Counted from the first letter of the stretch, positions 1-6,091 are shown. The stretch: DNA of 6,217 nucleotides from Actinomycetota bacterium (GCA_009703545.1 WLFX01000062.1:1-6217); one strand, 5' to 3'. Notes: generated from the sequence alone by a model not told the origin. Translations and numbers: made by a program.

Positions 1-463
1 GAGCCGAGACACACTCGTGCCGAGCGTCGAGAACGACGAGCACACCACTCGCTCCCACGCCGGCCAGGAGCGCGTCACAGACCTCGATGCCGATTCGTTC
101 CTGAACTTGAGGCCGTGACGAAATCGTGTCAAGAACTCGAGCCAAACGCCCAAGACCGACGACCGTGTCGGTTGGCTCATACGCGATGTGGGCAACACCG
201 TGAAACGGCAGGAGGTGATGTTCGCACATTGAGCGGAAGGTAAGGTCGCGGACAATGACGGGGTCGTTCGACATGACATCAGCGGTCGACGCTGAGTCAC
301 GCAAGCCCTCGGTCGCATCTGCGCCAACGCCCGCATACAGTTCAGCCATCGCGTCAGCGACCCGAACGGGCGTTTCGCGCAACCCGTCACGCGACACGTC
401 CTCACCAATGGCCGAGAGGATTTCCCTCACAGCCGCGGCGATGCGGTCTCGATCGATGGCCAT
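1..463 (-). CDS. folE: GTP cyclohydrolase I (FolE), C-terminus cut off by window edge
   Basis: FolE converts GTP to 7,8-dihydroneopterin triphosphate and formate, the first step of tetrahydrofolate synthesis in the cytoplasm. I translated the minus strand from the ATG at 463-461 and read 154 open codons before the left edge of the window. The zinc and active-site segment MCEHHLLPFHG lies at residues 79-89. Cys80 and His83, with Cys151 in RHECVS, match the three zinc ligands of the family; the 71-residue spacing from Cys80 to Cys151 equals that in the E. coli enzyme (Cys110 to Cys181). His82 is the expected catalytic histidine. Other family signatures are GLRETPVRVADA (residues 27-38), GLGRLARVLD (103-112) and RPQVQER (117-123). 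Roughly the last 30 residues are missing only because the window ends. The start lies four bases after the ftsH stop codon, and I see no Shine-Dalgarno sequence before it, so translation is probably coupled to ftsH. Confidence 0.95.
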   Translation of the reverse strand, partial: MAIDRDRIAAAVREILSAIGEDVSRDGLRETPVRVADAMAELYAGVGADATEGLRDSASTADVMSNDPVIVRDLTFRSMCEHHLLPFHGVAHIAYEPTDTVVGLGRLARVLDTISSRPQVQERIGIEVCDALLAGVGASGVLVVLDARHECVSA

Positions 464-467
464 GAAA

Positions 468-2483
468 CTATTTCGAGGCCGGCTTCGTCCGCTTGGCCGC
501 AGGCGTGACTGCGGTCGTGGACTTAGCCCTGGCGGAAGGCTTCGTCTTAGCGGTCGACTTCGCCGCTGTCGACACGTCTGCATCGAGAGCGATGCGCGCA
601 GGTACCTTTATCGGTCCCTTCGTCGACACGGGTCGCTTGGGGTTCGACTTCCACACCGGACGTGCGGGAAGCTTCTTGACCTTGGCGAAAATGGTCGCGA
701 GCTGGTTGTGGTCGAGCGTTTCCTTTTCGAGCAGTTCCTTCGCGAGCTGGTCGAGGATCGCGCGGTTAGCTGAGAGCACCGTCCACGCTTCGTCACGCGC
801 AGCGTCGATGAGTGCGCGAACCTCGGCGTCAACCCGTTCGGCAACTCCGTCGCTGTAATCGCGCTGGTGCCCAACGTCACGACCGAGGAACATCTCGCCT
901 GAGCCCGAACCCAACTTGACGGACCCGACCACAGTCGACATTCCGAACTCAGTAACCATGCGGCGAGCGATTCCGGTCGCCTTTTCGATGTCGTTCGACG
1001 CACCCGTTGTTGGGTCGTGGAAGACGATTTCTTCAGCGACTCGGCCACCCATGGCGTAGGCCAACTGGTCGAGCAATTCGTTGCGGGTGATCGAATACTT
1101 ATCGTCGAGTGGCATCACCATCGTGTAACCGAGGGCGCGTCCGCGCGGAAGAATCGTGACCTTCGTCACGGGGTCGGTCTGGCGCATTGCGGCCGCCGCC
1201 AGAGCGTGACCACCTTCGTGATACGCGGTAATGAGCCGTTCCTTGTCCTTCATGATTCGCGACCGTTTCTGCGGTCCAGCCATGACGCGGTCAACTGCCT
1301 CGTCGAGAATCTCGTTGGTCAATTCGCTCTTGCCCTGACGAGCCGTGAGAAGCGCGGCTTCGTTGATGACGTTGGCGAGGTCTGCGCCGGTGTACCCGGG
1401 CGTCTTGCGCGCAAGAACCTCGAGGTCGACGTTCTTCGCCATCGGCTTGTCCTTCGAATGCACCGCGAGAATCTTGGCGCGACCCTTGGAATCGGGGGCG
1501 TCAACTTGAATCTGGCGATCGAATCGACCGGGGCGAAGGAGCGCGGGGTCAAGGATGTCCGGACGGTTCGTTGCCGCAATCATGATGACGTTTTGCCCTG
1601 GCTCGAAGCCATCCATTTCAACGAGGAGTTGATTCAGGGTCTGTTCGCGTTCGTCGTGACCGCCACCCATGCCGGCACCACGGTGACGGCCAACGGCGTC
1701 GATCTCGTCAATGAAAATGATGGCGGGCGCGTTTTGTTTTGCGATGTCGAAGAGGTCGCGAACTCGGCTCGCACCGACACCCACGAACATTTCGACGAAG
1801 TCCGAACCGGAAATCGAATAGAACGGAACCGATGCCTCGCCAGCTACGGCGCGAGCGAGGAGAGTCTTACCCGTTCCCGGCGGGCCATACAACAGCACGC
1901 CCTTGGGGATGCGGGCTCCCACCTTTTCGAACTTTTCGGGGTTCTGCAGGAATTCTTTAATTTCGTGAAGTTCTTCAATCGCTTCATCAGCGCCGGCAAC
2001 ATCCTCAAACGAGACCTGCGGTGATTCCTTGTTGAACAATTTGGCGCGCGAACGACCAAATTGCATCGCTCCGCGAGCGCCGCCGGCATTGGACGAGATG
2101 AACCAAAAGGCAATACCAATGATGAGGAACGGGATGATGAACCCGAGAATCGACATGAACCACGATTCCTTGGGTACCTCGTCGGTGAACTTTTCTGGGT
2201 TTGCTGTGGTGATCGCGCGCAGGACCTCGGCACCGCGCGGCGCGACGTAATAAAACTGGACGGTTTCGCCGTATTTGGTGTCCGCAGTTTTCAACGTGAG
2301 ATCAACGCGCTGTTCGAAGTCGGTGATGGTAGCTTCCTTCACCTTGCCGTCGACGATGAATGCCAAGCCCTCTTTGGTCGAGACCGGAGCGTAATTGACG
2401 GTCGTGAGGAACGAGAAGCCCGCCCACACAACCAACAGGCCGGCAGTAATGTACAACCACGGACCTTTGAGAAAATTCTTCAT
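468..2483 (-). CDS. ftsH: ATP-dependent zinc metalloprotease FtsH
   Basis: FtsH is a membrane-anchored hexameric AAA+ protease that extracts and degrades damaged membrane proteins and selected cytosolic proteins. The 671-residue product has the complete family layout. A first transmembrane helix lies at about residues 8-29, the short extracytoplasmic domain at about 30-107, and a second helix at about 109-130. The AAA+ module follows, with Walker A GPPGTGKT at 200-207, the pore-loop phenylalanine Phe233 in MFVGVG, Walker B IIFIDEID at 255-262 and arginine fingers Arg317 and Arg320 in RPGR. The peptidase domain has the zinc motif HEGGH at 422-426, with Asp498 in NDIE as the expected third ligand. 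HEGGH replaces the HEAGH of E. coli and, as I recall, is usual in actinobacteria. From about residue 604 there is a disordered basic tail rich in Lys, Ala, Thr, Pro and Ser. The gene is third in the tilS-hpt-ftsH-folE block and ends in TAG. The ATG start places the first helix where the family expects it. Confidence 0.98.
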   Translation of the reverse strand: MKNFLKGPWLYITAGLLVVWAGFSFLTTVNYAPVSTKEGLAFIVDGKVKEATITDFEQRVDLTLKTADTKYGETVQFYYVAPRGAEVLRAITTANPEKFTDEVPKESWFMSILGFIIPFLIIGIAFWFISSNAGGARGAMQFGRSRAKLFNKESPQVSFEDVAGADEAIEELHEIKEFLQNPEKFEKVGARIPKGVLLYGPPGTGKTLLARAVAGEASVPFYSISGSDFVEMFVGVGASRVRDLFDIAKQNAPAIIFIDEIDAVGRHRGAGMGGGHDEREQTLNQLLVEMDGFEPGQNVIMIAATNRPDILDPALLRPGRFDRQIQVDAPDSKGRAKILAVHSKDKPMAKNVDLEVLARKTPGYTGADLANVINEAALLTARQGKSELTNEILDEAVDRVMAGPQKRSRIMKDKERLITAYHEGGHALAAAAMRQTDPVTKVTILPRGRALGYTMVMPLDDKYSITRNELLDQLAYAMGGRVAEEIVFHDPTTGASNDIEKATGIARRMVTEFGMSTVVGSVKLGSGSGEMFLGRDVGHQRDYSDGVAERVDAEVRALIDAARDEAWTVLSANRAILDQLAKELLEKETLDHNQLATIFAKVKKLPARPVWKSNPKRPVSTKGPIKVPARIALDADVSTAAKSTAKTKPSARAKSTTAVTPAAKRTKPASK

Positions 2484-2489
2484 TCGGCG

Positions 2490-2499
2490 CCTTGCTCCT
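2490..2499 (-). promoter_or_regulatory. ftsH ribosome binding site region
   Basis: Read on the minus strand, the leader before the ftsH ATG contains AGGAG (2495-2499), 11 bases from the start, and a weaker AAGG (2490-2493) at 6 bases. The first is the stronger pairing but a little far away; the second has better spacing. Either could serve. No other in-frame start fits the FtsH N-terminus better. Confidence 0.5.
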
Positions 2500-2551
2500 G
2501 TTCTACAACACGTCTTGCCAGCGTACTCGCTAGCACGCGGTCACATCAGGG

Positions 2552-3112
2552 CTATTCGCTTTCGGCGTACACACGTGGGGACAGAACCGCAACGTCACGT
2601 AAGTGGCGATAGTTCTCGGCATAGTCGAGCCCGTATCCGACGACAAACTTGTTGGGAATGTCGAATCCGAGGTAGTCGGCAACGATGTCGACTCTAACTG
2701 CGTCGGGTTTGCGAAGAGCGGCGAAAATCTTGACGCTCGCCGCTCCACGTGACATCAGGTTGTCGCGTAACCACGACAAGGTCAGGCCGGTGTCGATGAT
2801 GTCCTCCACGAGGAGGACGTTTCGGTCGGCAATGTCGGTGTCGAGGTCTTTGAGGATTCGTACCACGCCGCTCGAGGTCGTTCCGTGACCGTAGGACGAA
2901 ACCGCCATCCAGTCCATGGTGATGGGAATCGTCAGCGCACGAGACAAGTCGCTCATGACCATGACCGCGCCTTTGAGAACGCCAACCAGCAGAAGGTCTT
3001 TACCGGCGTAGTCGCGCTCGATTTCACGCGCGAGCACGGCGATGCGCGCGAGGAGTTGTTCCTCGGTAACCAAAATCTCGTCGAGTTGGTCGGAAACATC
3101 GTCGTACCGCAT
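2552..3112 (-). CDS. hpt: hypoxanthine phosphoribosyltransferase
   Basis: This cytoplasmic purine-salvage enzyme joins hypoxanthine, and often guanine, to phosphoribosyl pyrophosphate to give IMP or GMP and pyrophosphate. The 186-residue length is typical of bacterial enzymes. The phosphoribosyl pyrophosphate binding motif VLLVEDIIDTGLTL spans residues 99-112, with the acidic pair Glu103-Asp104 and Asp107 at the position of the catalytic base in characterised homologues. The LKG loop (46-48), which contacts pyrophosphate, and the flexible SSYG loop (72-75) are present. The purine-pocket segment KFVVGYGLDY lies at 155-164. The gene starts 6 bases after the tilS stop and is followed after 68 bases by ftsH. 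In Bacillus subtilis and Listeria the homologous HprT and TilS are reported to interact and to influence ftsH expression; whether that holds here is inference. Preference for hypoxanthine over guanine cannot be read from the sequence. Confidence 0.96.
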   Translation of the reverse strand: MRYDDVSDQLDEILVTEEQLLARIAVLAREIERDYAGKDLLLVGVLKGAVMVMSDLSRALTIPITMDWMAVSSYGHGTTSSGVVRILKDLDTDIADRNVLLVEDIIDTGLTLSWLRDNLMSRGAASVKIFAALRKPDAVRVDIVADYLGFDIPNKFVVGYGLDYAENYRHLRDVAVLSPRVYAESE

Positions 3113-3116
3113 GTCG

Positions 3117-3121
3117 TCCTA
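3117..3121 (-). promoter_or_regulatory. hpt ribosome binding site overlapping the tilS stop codon
   Basis: On the minus strand the sequence TTAGGACGACATG contains AGGA (3117-3120) four bases before the hpt ATG at 3112. The tilS stop codon TAG (3121-3119) forms part of the same TAGGA string. Ribosomes finishing tilS therefore stop on the hpt binding site, which suggests translational coupling. Confidence 0.7.
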
Positions 3122-4120
3122 ACTGGCGGGGTCGAAGCGAATTCGACCATCGTGTCTGACCACACTACCGCCGGTGACGTCAACCTTTCCCTGCCCGTGC
3201 CAGTCGGTCAGCAGGGCATCGATTGATCGAGTTTGAGCGTGAGTAATGGTCGTGCCCCACGCGCGATAAGCGGCGATGCGAATGATTCTGGTTCGCAACG
3301 CGCGCGGCCGGCTTTCAACGTCATCGACGTCAATTGACACGGGGTCGGTCGCGATAACGTTGCGACCCATCCCCTCGGCGAGAAGGTCTAGTGCGTCATC
3401 GTCATCGCGCACAAGGTCGGCCGTGCGGGCGAGAGCGTCGACAATTCCGGGACCCAATTCGGTTTCCATCACCGGCAGAACGGCGTGGCGAACCCTCACC
3501 CGCGAATATCGCTCATCCGAGTTGTGCGGGTCGTCCCACGGCACGAGGCCATCGGCGAGCGCGGCGGCTTGAGTCGACTCGCGCGTGACGTCGAGAAGTG
3601 GCCGGCCGATAAGCCCGTCACGTTCCGCCATACCGCGAAGGCTCCCGGGACCGCTTCCCCTGGAGAGTCCGAGCAGGACCGTTTCGGCCTGGTCGTTTCG
3701 AGTGTGACCCGTCAGAATGACGGCAGCGCCGTGGCGTTCGGCGGCGCTTCGCAGCGCAGCGTATCGCGCGTCGCGAGCAGCCGCTTCTGGGCCACCTTCG
3801 GTTCCCACGACGACGTGTACGACCTCGACCGGCTCCAGCCCGAGAGAGTTCGCGGTTTCCAACACCGTGGCGGCTAGCTCGGCACTTCCGGATTGGAGCC
3901 CGTGATCAATGATGATCGCGCCGGCGCGCAGTCCACGCTTAGCGCAGACGAATCGAGTTGCCGCCGCGAGCGCGAGAGAATCGGCTCCGCCACTCAGTGC
4001 GACGAGGACGAGAGAGCCGTTCGAAACGGGGTGCCGGTCGAAAAAGTCCGAGACCGCTGATCGAACCACGGCGACGGCAGGGGACAATCTGCCACGTCGC
4101 TCGCCGTTGGTATCGGTCAC
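3119..4120 (-). CDS. tilS: tRNA(Ile)-lysidine synthetase TilS, short actinobacterial form
   Basis: TilS uses ATP and lysine to convert the wobble cytidine of the CAU-anticodon isoleucine tRNA into lysidine, so that it reads AUA and is charged with isoleucine. The 333-residue protein shows the N-type ATP pyrophosphatase P-loop SGGADS at residues 43-48. It also has IDHGLQ (71-76), RDARYAAL (116-123), and the family segment GHTRNDQAETVLL (138-150) followed by LSRGSGPGSLRGM. DPHNSDERYSRVRVRH (197-212) matches the conserved DPTN...R.RIRH region. It is about 100 residues shorter than the E. coli protein (about 430); the missing part corresponds to the C-terminal domains, and the short form is usual in actinobacteria. 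The start is GTG at 4120-4118. No Shine-Dalgarno sequence precedes it, so the mRNA may be leaderless. It heads the minus-strand block and is divergent from ppa. Confidence 0.95.
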   Translation of the reverse strand: MTDTNGERRGRLSPAVAVVRSAVSDFFDRHPVSNGSLVLVALSGGADSLALAAATRFVCAKRGLRAGAIIIDHGLQSGSAELAATVLETANSLGLEPVEVVHVVVGTEGGPEAAARDARYAALRSAAERHGAAVILTGHTRNDQAETVLLGLSRGSGPGSLRGMAERDGLIGRPLLDVTRESTQAAALADGLVPWDDPHNSDERYSRVRVRHAVLPVMETELGPGIVDALARTADLVRDDDDALDLLAEGMGRNVIATDPVSIDVDDVESRPRALRTRIIRIAAYRAWGTTITHAQTRSIDALLTDWHGQGKVDVTGGSVVRHDGRIRFDPAS

Positions 4121-4124
4121 TCGG

Positions 4125-4132
4125 TAAGGTTA
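4125..4132. promoter_or_regulatory. overlapping divergent -10-like elements between tilS and ppa
   Basis: The 43-base gap between the two starts contains TAAGGT on the plus strand (4125-4130) and TAACCT on the minus strand (4132-4127). Both match the actinobacterial -10 pattern TANNNT. The minus-strand hexamer ends six bases before the tilS GTG, the spacing expected of a leaderless transcript starting at that G. The plus-strand hexamer would give ppa a leader of roughly 27 bases. I see no convincing -35 element for either. A weak TTGGTA at 4107-4112 is 17 bases before TTATCC (4130-4135), an alternative ppa promoter with a poor -10. Confidence 0.35.
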
Positions 4133-4153
4133 TCCGAGAACCGTTGAGACACG

Positions 4154-4158
4154 AGGAG
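4154..4158 (+). promoter_or_regulatory. ppa ribosome binding site
   Basis: AGGAG lies five bases before the ATG at 4164 and fixes the ppa start. It contrasts with the divergent tilS, which has no such site. Confidence 0.85.
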
Positions 4159-4163
4159 ACATC

Positions 4164-4652
4164 ATGGCCGGATACCCAGCCGTTATCGAAATCCCCAAGG
4201 GAAGCCGAAACAAGTACGAAGTTGACCACGAGACCGGTCGTGTGTACCTGGACCGAGTGCTCTTCACGACTTTTGTCTACCCGACGGATTACGGATACTT
4301 TGAGAACACGCTCGGCCTTGACGGTGACCCCGTCGACGTACTCGTCCTCCTCGATTACCCGCTTTTTCCCGGTGTCGGACTCAACGTCCGTCCCGTCGCT
4401 GTGTTCAACATGACCGACGACGGCGGAAGCGACGCAAAAGTCATCGCCGTTCTCGAAAAGGACGTCCGCTGGTCGCACATTCAAGACCTCGCTGACATCC
4501 CAGAATTCACGAAAAAAGAAATCGAACACTTCTTTGAACACTACAAAGACCTCGAGCCGAATAAGTGGGTGAAGACCGAGGGCTGGCAGGGTCGCGCCGA
4601 AGCTGAAGCAATAGTCGAAGAAGGTATCGCGCGCCTCGCCGCCGGCCACTGA
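4164..4652 (+). CDS. ppa: inorganic pyrophosphatase, family I
   Basis: This soluble metal-dependent enzyme hydrolyses pyrophosphate to two phosphates, pulling nucleic acid, protein and nucleotide synthesis forward. The 162-residue length equals that of the Mycobacterium tuberculosis enzyme. The family signature DGDPVDV spans residues 53-59 and gives the metal-binding aspartates Asp53, Asp55 and Asp58. Asp85, Asp90 and Lys92 match E. coli Asp97, Asp102 and Lys104 in spacing. Tyr127-Lys128 in HYKDLEPNKWVKTEGW match the phosphate-binding pair near the C-terminus. IEIPKGSRNKYEVDHETGR near the N-terminus closely resembles the mycobacterial protein. His22 corresponds to the active-site His21 of M. 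tuberculosis, but the position of its His86 is Gly87 here (alignment from memory). The gene stands alone on the plus strand, diverges from tilS, and its TGA stop directly abuts the TAA of the convergent peptidase gene. Confidence 0.97.
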   Translation: MAGYPAVIEIPKGSRNKYEVDHETGRVYLDRVLFTTFVYPTDYGYFENTLGLDGDPVDVLVLLDYPLFPGVGLNVRPVAVFNMTDDGGSDAKVIAVLEKDVRWSHIQDLADIPEFTKKEIEHFFEHYKDLEPNKWVKTEGWQGRAEAEAIVEEGIARLAAGH

Positions 4653-5846
4653 TTATCCGAGCGTGATACCCATGCGCCGCATGAACGGAACCGCGTCGAT
4701 TGCCTTTCCGCCTTCACGGACCTCGAAGTGTAGGTGACATCCGGTCGAACCGCCCGTCGAACCGACGTCGGCGATGTGTGTTCCAGTTGAGACCTGCTCG
4801 CCGATCGTGACGAAGGTTCTGCCGTTAGCAATGTGCGCGTAGCCGGTCGAGATTCCGCCACCGTTGTTGATCAGAATGAAGTTTCCATAGGTGCCGAGTG
4901 GTGCTGCGTAGGTGATCTGGCCACCGTGTGCGGCGTAAATCGGCACTAGGCAGCCAGCGGAAAGATCCGTTCCCGTGTGCAACATGACGGTGTGGTAGAT
5001 CGGGTGCACTCGCCATCCGAAGCCGCTCGAAATGTACCCCGCAGCCGGCCGAGCCCAGCCCTTTGACGAAATCGCCCCCGGGGGAAGGTCACTGCCCGCT
5101 GTGCCGCCGTCTTCGAGTCCCGCCTGATATTCCTTTTCGGTGGCCCGCCTGTTTTCGACAAGGGTCGCCAACTGGGCCAGAAGTGTTGCCCGGTGGTCCT
5201 GTTCTTCCTGGAACGCGGTTTGAGCCTCAATCGCCGCGGTCTGCGCAATTTCGAATGCGGCTTCCGCCTCGGCGCGAAGTGCGTCACGTTCGTTCTTTGC
5301 GACCTTGGCCTGATCAGTCAAGGACTGCGCAGAGTTCTGATCGCGGATCGCCGCCTCATAAATTCCATCCGCCTGAGACGCAATAATCGAGGCGAAACCG
5401 AGGCGACTGAGAAGGTCGGCGGCGCCTGATTCATTCGAGAGAAGGCTCGTCGAAATATTGATGTTGCCAACACGCGCGAGTTCCGACACGAATTGTCCGG
5501 CGCGAATCCGAGACGCGTCCGCGTCTTTCTTCGCCTCGTCGGCCTGAGCCTGCAACTGGTCAGCTTTGTAAGCCGCCTCATCGAACGCTTGTTGTGCAAT
5601 TTGATAAATCGCTCCGACGCGTTCTGCCTCAGCTGCGGCGGCAGCTACCTTCTTTTCCAACCCCTTGATGATGCTTTTGAGCTCGGCGATCGCTTTCTCT
5701 TTGAGCGCGACATCGTTACGTGCGTTGAGAACATCCGACCACGACGGGTAATCGGAGGCGTAGGCGCGATCGTTCGATACCAGTGGACTGATGAGCAGTG
5801 AAATGCTCACAATAAAGGCGCCGAGGCCGATCCACCCTCTACGCAT
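4653..5846 (-). CDS. secreted coiled-coil M23 (LytM) peptidoglycan endopeptidase
   Basis: This is a predicted exported cell-wall hydrolase that cuts peptide cross-links in peptidoglycan. The 397-residue product begins with Arg-Arg and a hydrophobic signal peptide, with likely cleavage after AYA at residue 30. Residues about 40-240 are rich in Ala, Glu, Lys and Gln in a coiled-coil pattern. They are interrupted at about 130-160 by a hydrophobic stretch including SLLSNESGAADLLSRLG, as in PcsB, CwlO and EnvC-type proteins. The M23 domain occupies about 262-392 and looks complete: zinc ligands His290 and Asp294 (HTGTD) and His373, with catalytic His338 (YAHIA) and His371 (HLH). Cys299 and Cys370 may form a disulfide. 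I chose the ATG at 5846 because GGGGGTG lies six bases upstream. The ATG at 5852 is too close to that site, and the open frame further up runs into tRNA-Glu. It is transcribed away from the tRNAs and converges on ppa. The exact cellular role is inferred. Confidence 0.9.
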   Translation of the reverse strand: MRRGWIGLGAFIVSISLLISPLVSNDRAYASDYPSWSDVLNARNDVALKEKAIAELKSIIKGLEKKVAAAAAEAERVGAIYQIAQQAFDEAAYKADQLQAQADEAKKDADASRIRAGQFVSELARVGNINISTSLLSNESGAADLLSRLGFASIIASQADGIYEAAIRDQNSAQSLTDQAKVAKNERDALRAEAEAAFEIAQTAAIEAQTAFQEEQDHRATLLAQLATLVENRRATEKEYQAGLEDGGTAGSDLPPGAISSKGWARPAAGYISSGFGWRVHPIYHTVMLHTGTDLSAGCLVPIYAAHGGQITYAAPLGTYGNFILINNGGGISTGYAHIANGRTFVTIGEQVSTGTHIADVGSTGGSTGCHLHFEVREGGKAIDAVPFMRRMGITLG

Positions 5847-5852
5847 ACTCAT

Positions 5853-5859
5853 CACCCCC
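5853..5859 (-). promoter_or_regulatory. ribosome binding site that decides the M23 peptidase start
   Basis: On the minus strand GGGGGTG pairs well with the 16S rRNA 3' end, allowing one G-U pair. It sits six bases before the ATG at 5846. The in-frame ATG at 5852 directly follows it with no room for a ribosome, so the downstream ATG is preferred. Confidence 0.7.
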
Positions 5860-5893
5860 GTTGAAAACACTCGTCGTTTCAGGGTAATCGTGG

Positions 5894-5919
5894 AATGTCG
5901 GCAATCCTGACATTGCCGA
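5894..5919. repeat. nested inverted repeats upstream of the M23 peptidase gene
   Basis: TCGGCAAT (5898-5905) and ATTGCCGA (5912-5919) are perfect 8-base complements around the 6-base loop CCTGAC. A second pair, AATGTC (5894-5899) and GACATT (5909-5914), is a perfect 6-base inverted repeat that uses some of the same bases, so the two hairpins exclude each other. No T-run follows on either strand, so it is not an intrinsic terminator. It lies upstream of a possible minus-strand -10 (TACCCT, 5886-5881) with no clear -35. An operator or a leader RNA switch are both possible; this is inference. Confidence 0.55.
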
Positions 5920-5931
5920 GCGGCGGGCGGT

Positions 5932-5960
5932 TTGCGTGCGAACGGAATAAGCCATAAACT
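5932..5960 (+). promoter_or_regulatory. probable promoter of the tRNA-Glu/tRNA-Asp unit
   Basis: TTGCGT (5932-5937) and TAAACT (5955-5960) are separated by exactly 17 bases and resemble -35 and -10 boxes of the housekeeping sigma factor (three and four of six consensus bases). Transcription would begin near 5967, giving a leader of about 27 bases before the mature tRNA-Glu 5' end. Confidence 0.45.
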
Positions 5961-5993
5961 CGGGAGGGTTGCGCGTCTTCGGAGGCAAGACAC

Positions 5994-6066
5994 GGCCCCA
6001 TCGTTTAGTGGCCTAGGACGCTGCCCTTTCACGGCAGTAGCACGGGTTCGAATCCCGTTGGGGTCA
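5994..6066 (+). tRNA. tRNA-Glu (anticodon TTC)
   Basis: A complete cloverleaf can be drawn by hand. The acceptor GGCCCCA pairs with TGGGGTC (one G-T pair), followed by discriminator A6066. The D arm contains TTTAGTGGCCTAGGAC. The anticodon stem CTGCC/GGCAG closes the loop CTTTCAC with anticodon TTC at 6028-6030. The T arm is ACGGG-TTCGAAT-CCCGT. CCA is not encoded and must be added after transcription. tRNA-Asp follows 25 bases downstream, and both are probably cut from one precursor. Confidence 0.97.
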
Positions 6067-6074
6067 CGTAGGTC

Positions 6075-6080
6075 TACAAT
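6075..6080 (+). promoter_or_regulatory. possible internal -10 element before tRNA-Asp
   Basis: TACAAT matches five of six bases of TATAAT and lies in the 25-base spacer between the two tRNAs, 11 bases before the mature tRNA-Asp 5' end. No recognisable -35 sits at the right distance, because that position falls inside the tRNA-Glu T arm. It may be a weak internal promoter or chance. Confidence 0.2.
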
Positions 6081-6091
6081 TCAATATGCAA

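Noticed and set aside
255..858. Plus-strand open frames over folE and the 3' end of ftsH
   Set aside because: Their translations are low-complexity Arg- and Ser-rich sequence, as expected from reading the complementary strand of the Lys- and Ala-rich FtsH tail.
1017..2024. Long plus-strand open frame of 335 codons opposite ftsH
   Set aside because: It is fully antisense to a complete, motif-verified ftsH. Its translation shows no recognisable domain, and long shadow frames are common opposite GC-rich coding sequence.
3939..4649. Minus-strand open frame of 236 codons opposite ppa and overlapping tilS
   Set aside because: It covers a verified ppa in antisense, ignores the divergent promoter region, and has no family resemblance.
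4671..4683. Palindrome CATGCGCCGCATG near the end of the peptidase gene
   Set aside because: The arms are separated by one base and cannot fold as a hairpin of that length. It encodes Met-Arg-Arg-Met within the gene and has no T-run, so it is not a terminator.
5847..5993. Known riboswitch, such as the cyclic di-AMP (ydaO) class, upstream of the wall hydrolase gene
   Set aside because: I looked for the conserved G-rich and GAA-containing blocks of that class on the minus strand and did not find them. The region is also short for it.
5847..6032. N-terminal extension of the M23 peptidase up to 6032
   Set aside because: The extension enters tRNA-Glu, places 62 residues before an evident signal peptide, and ignores the well-placed ribosome binding site for the ATG at 5846.
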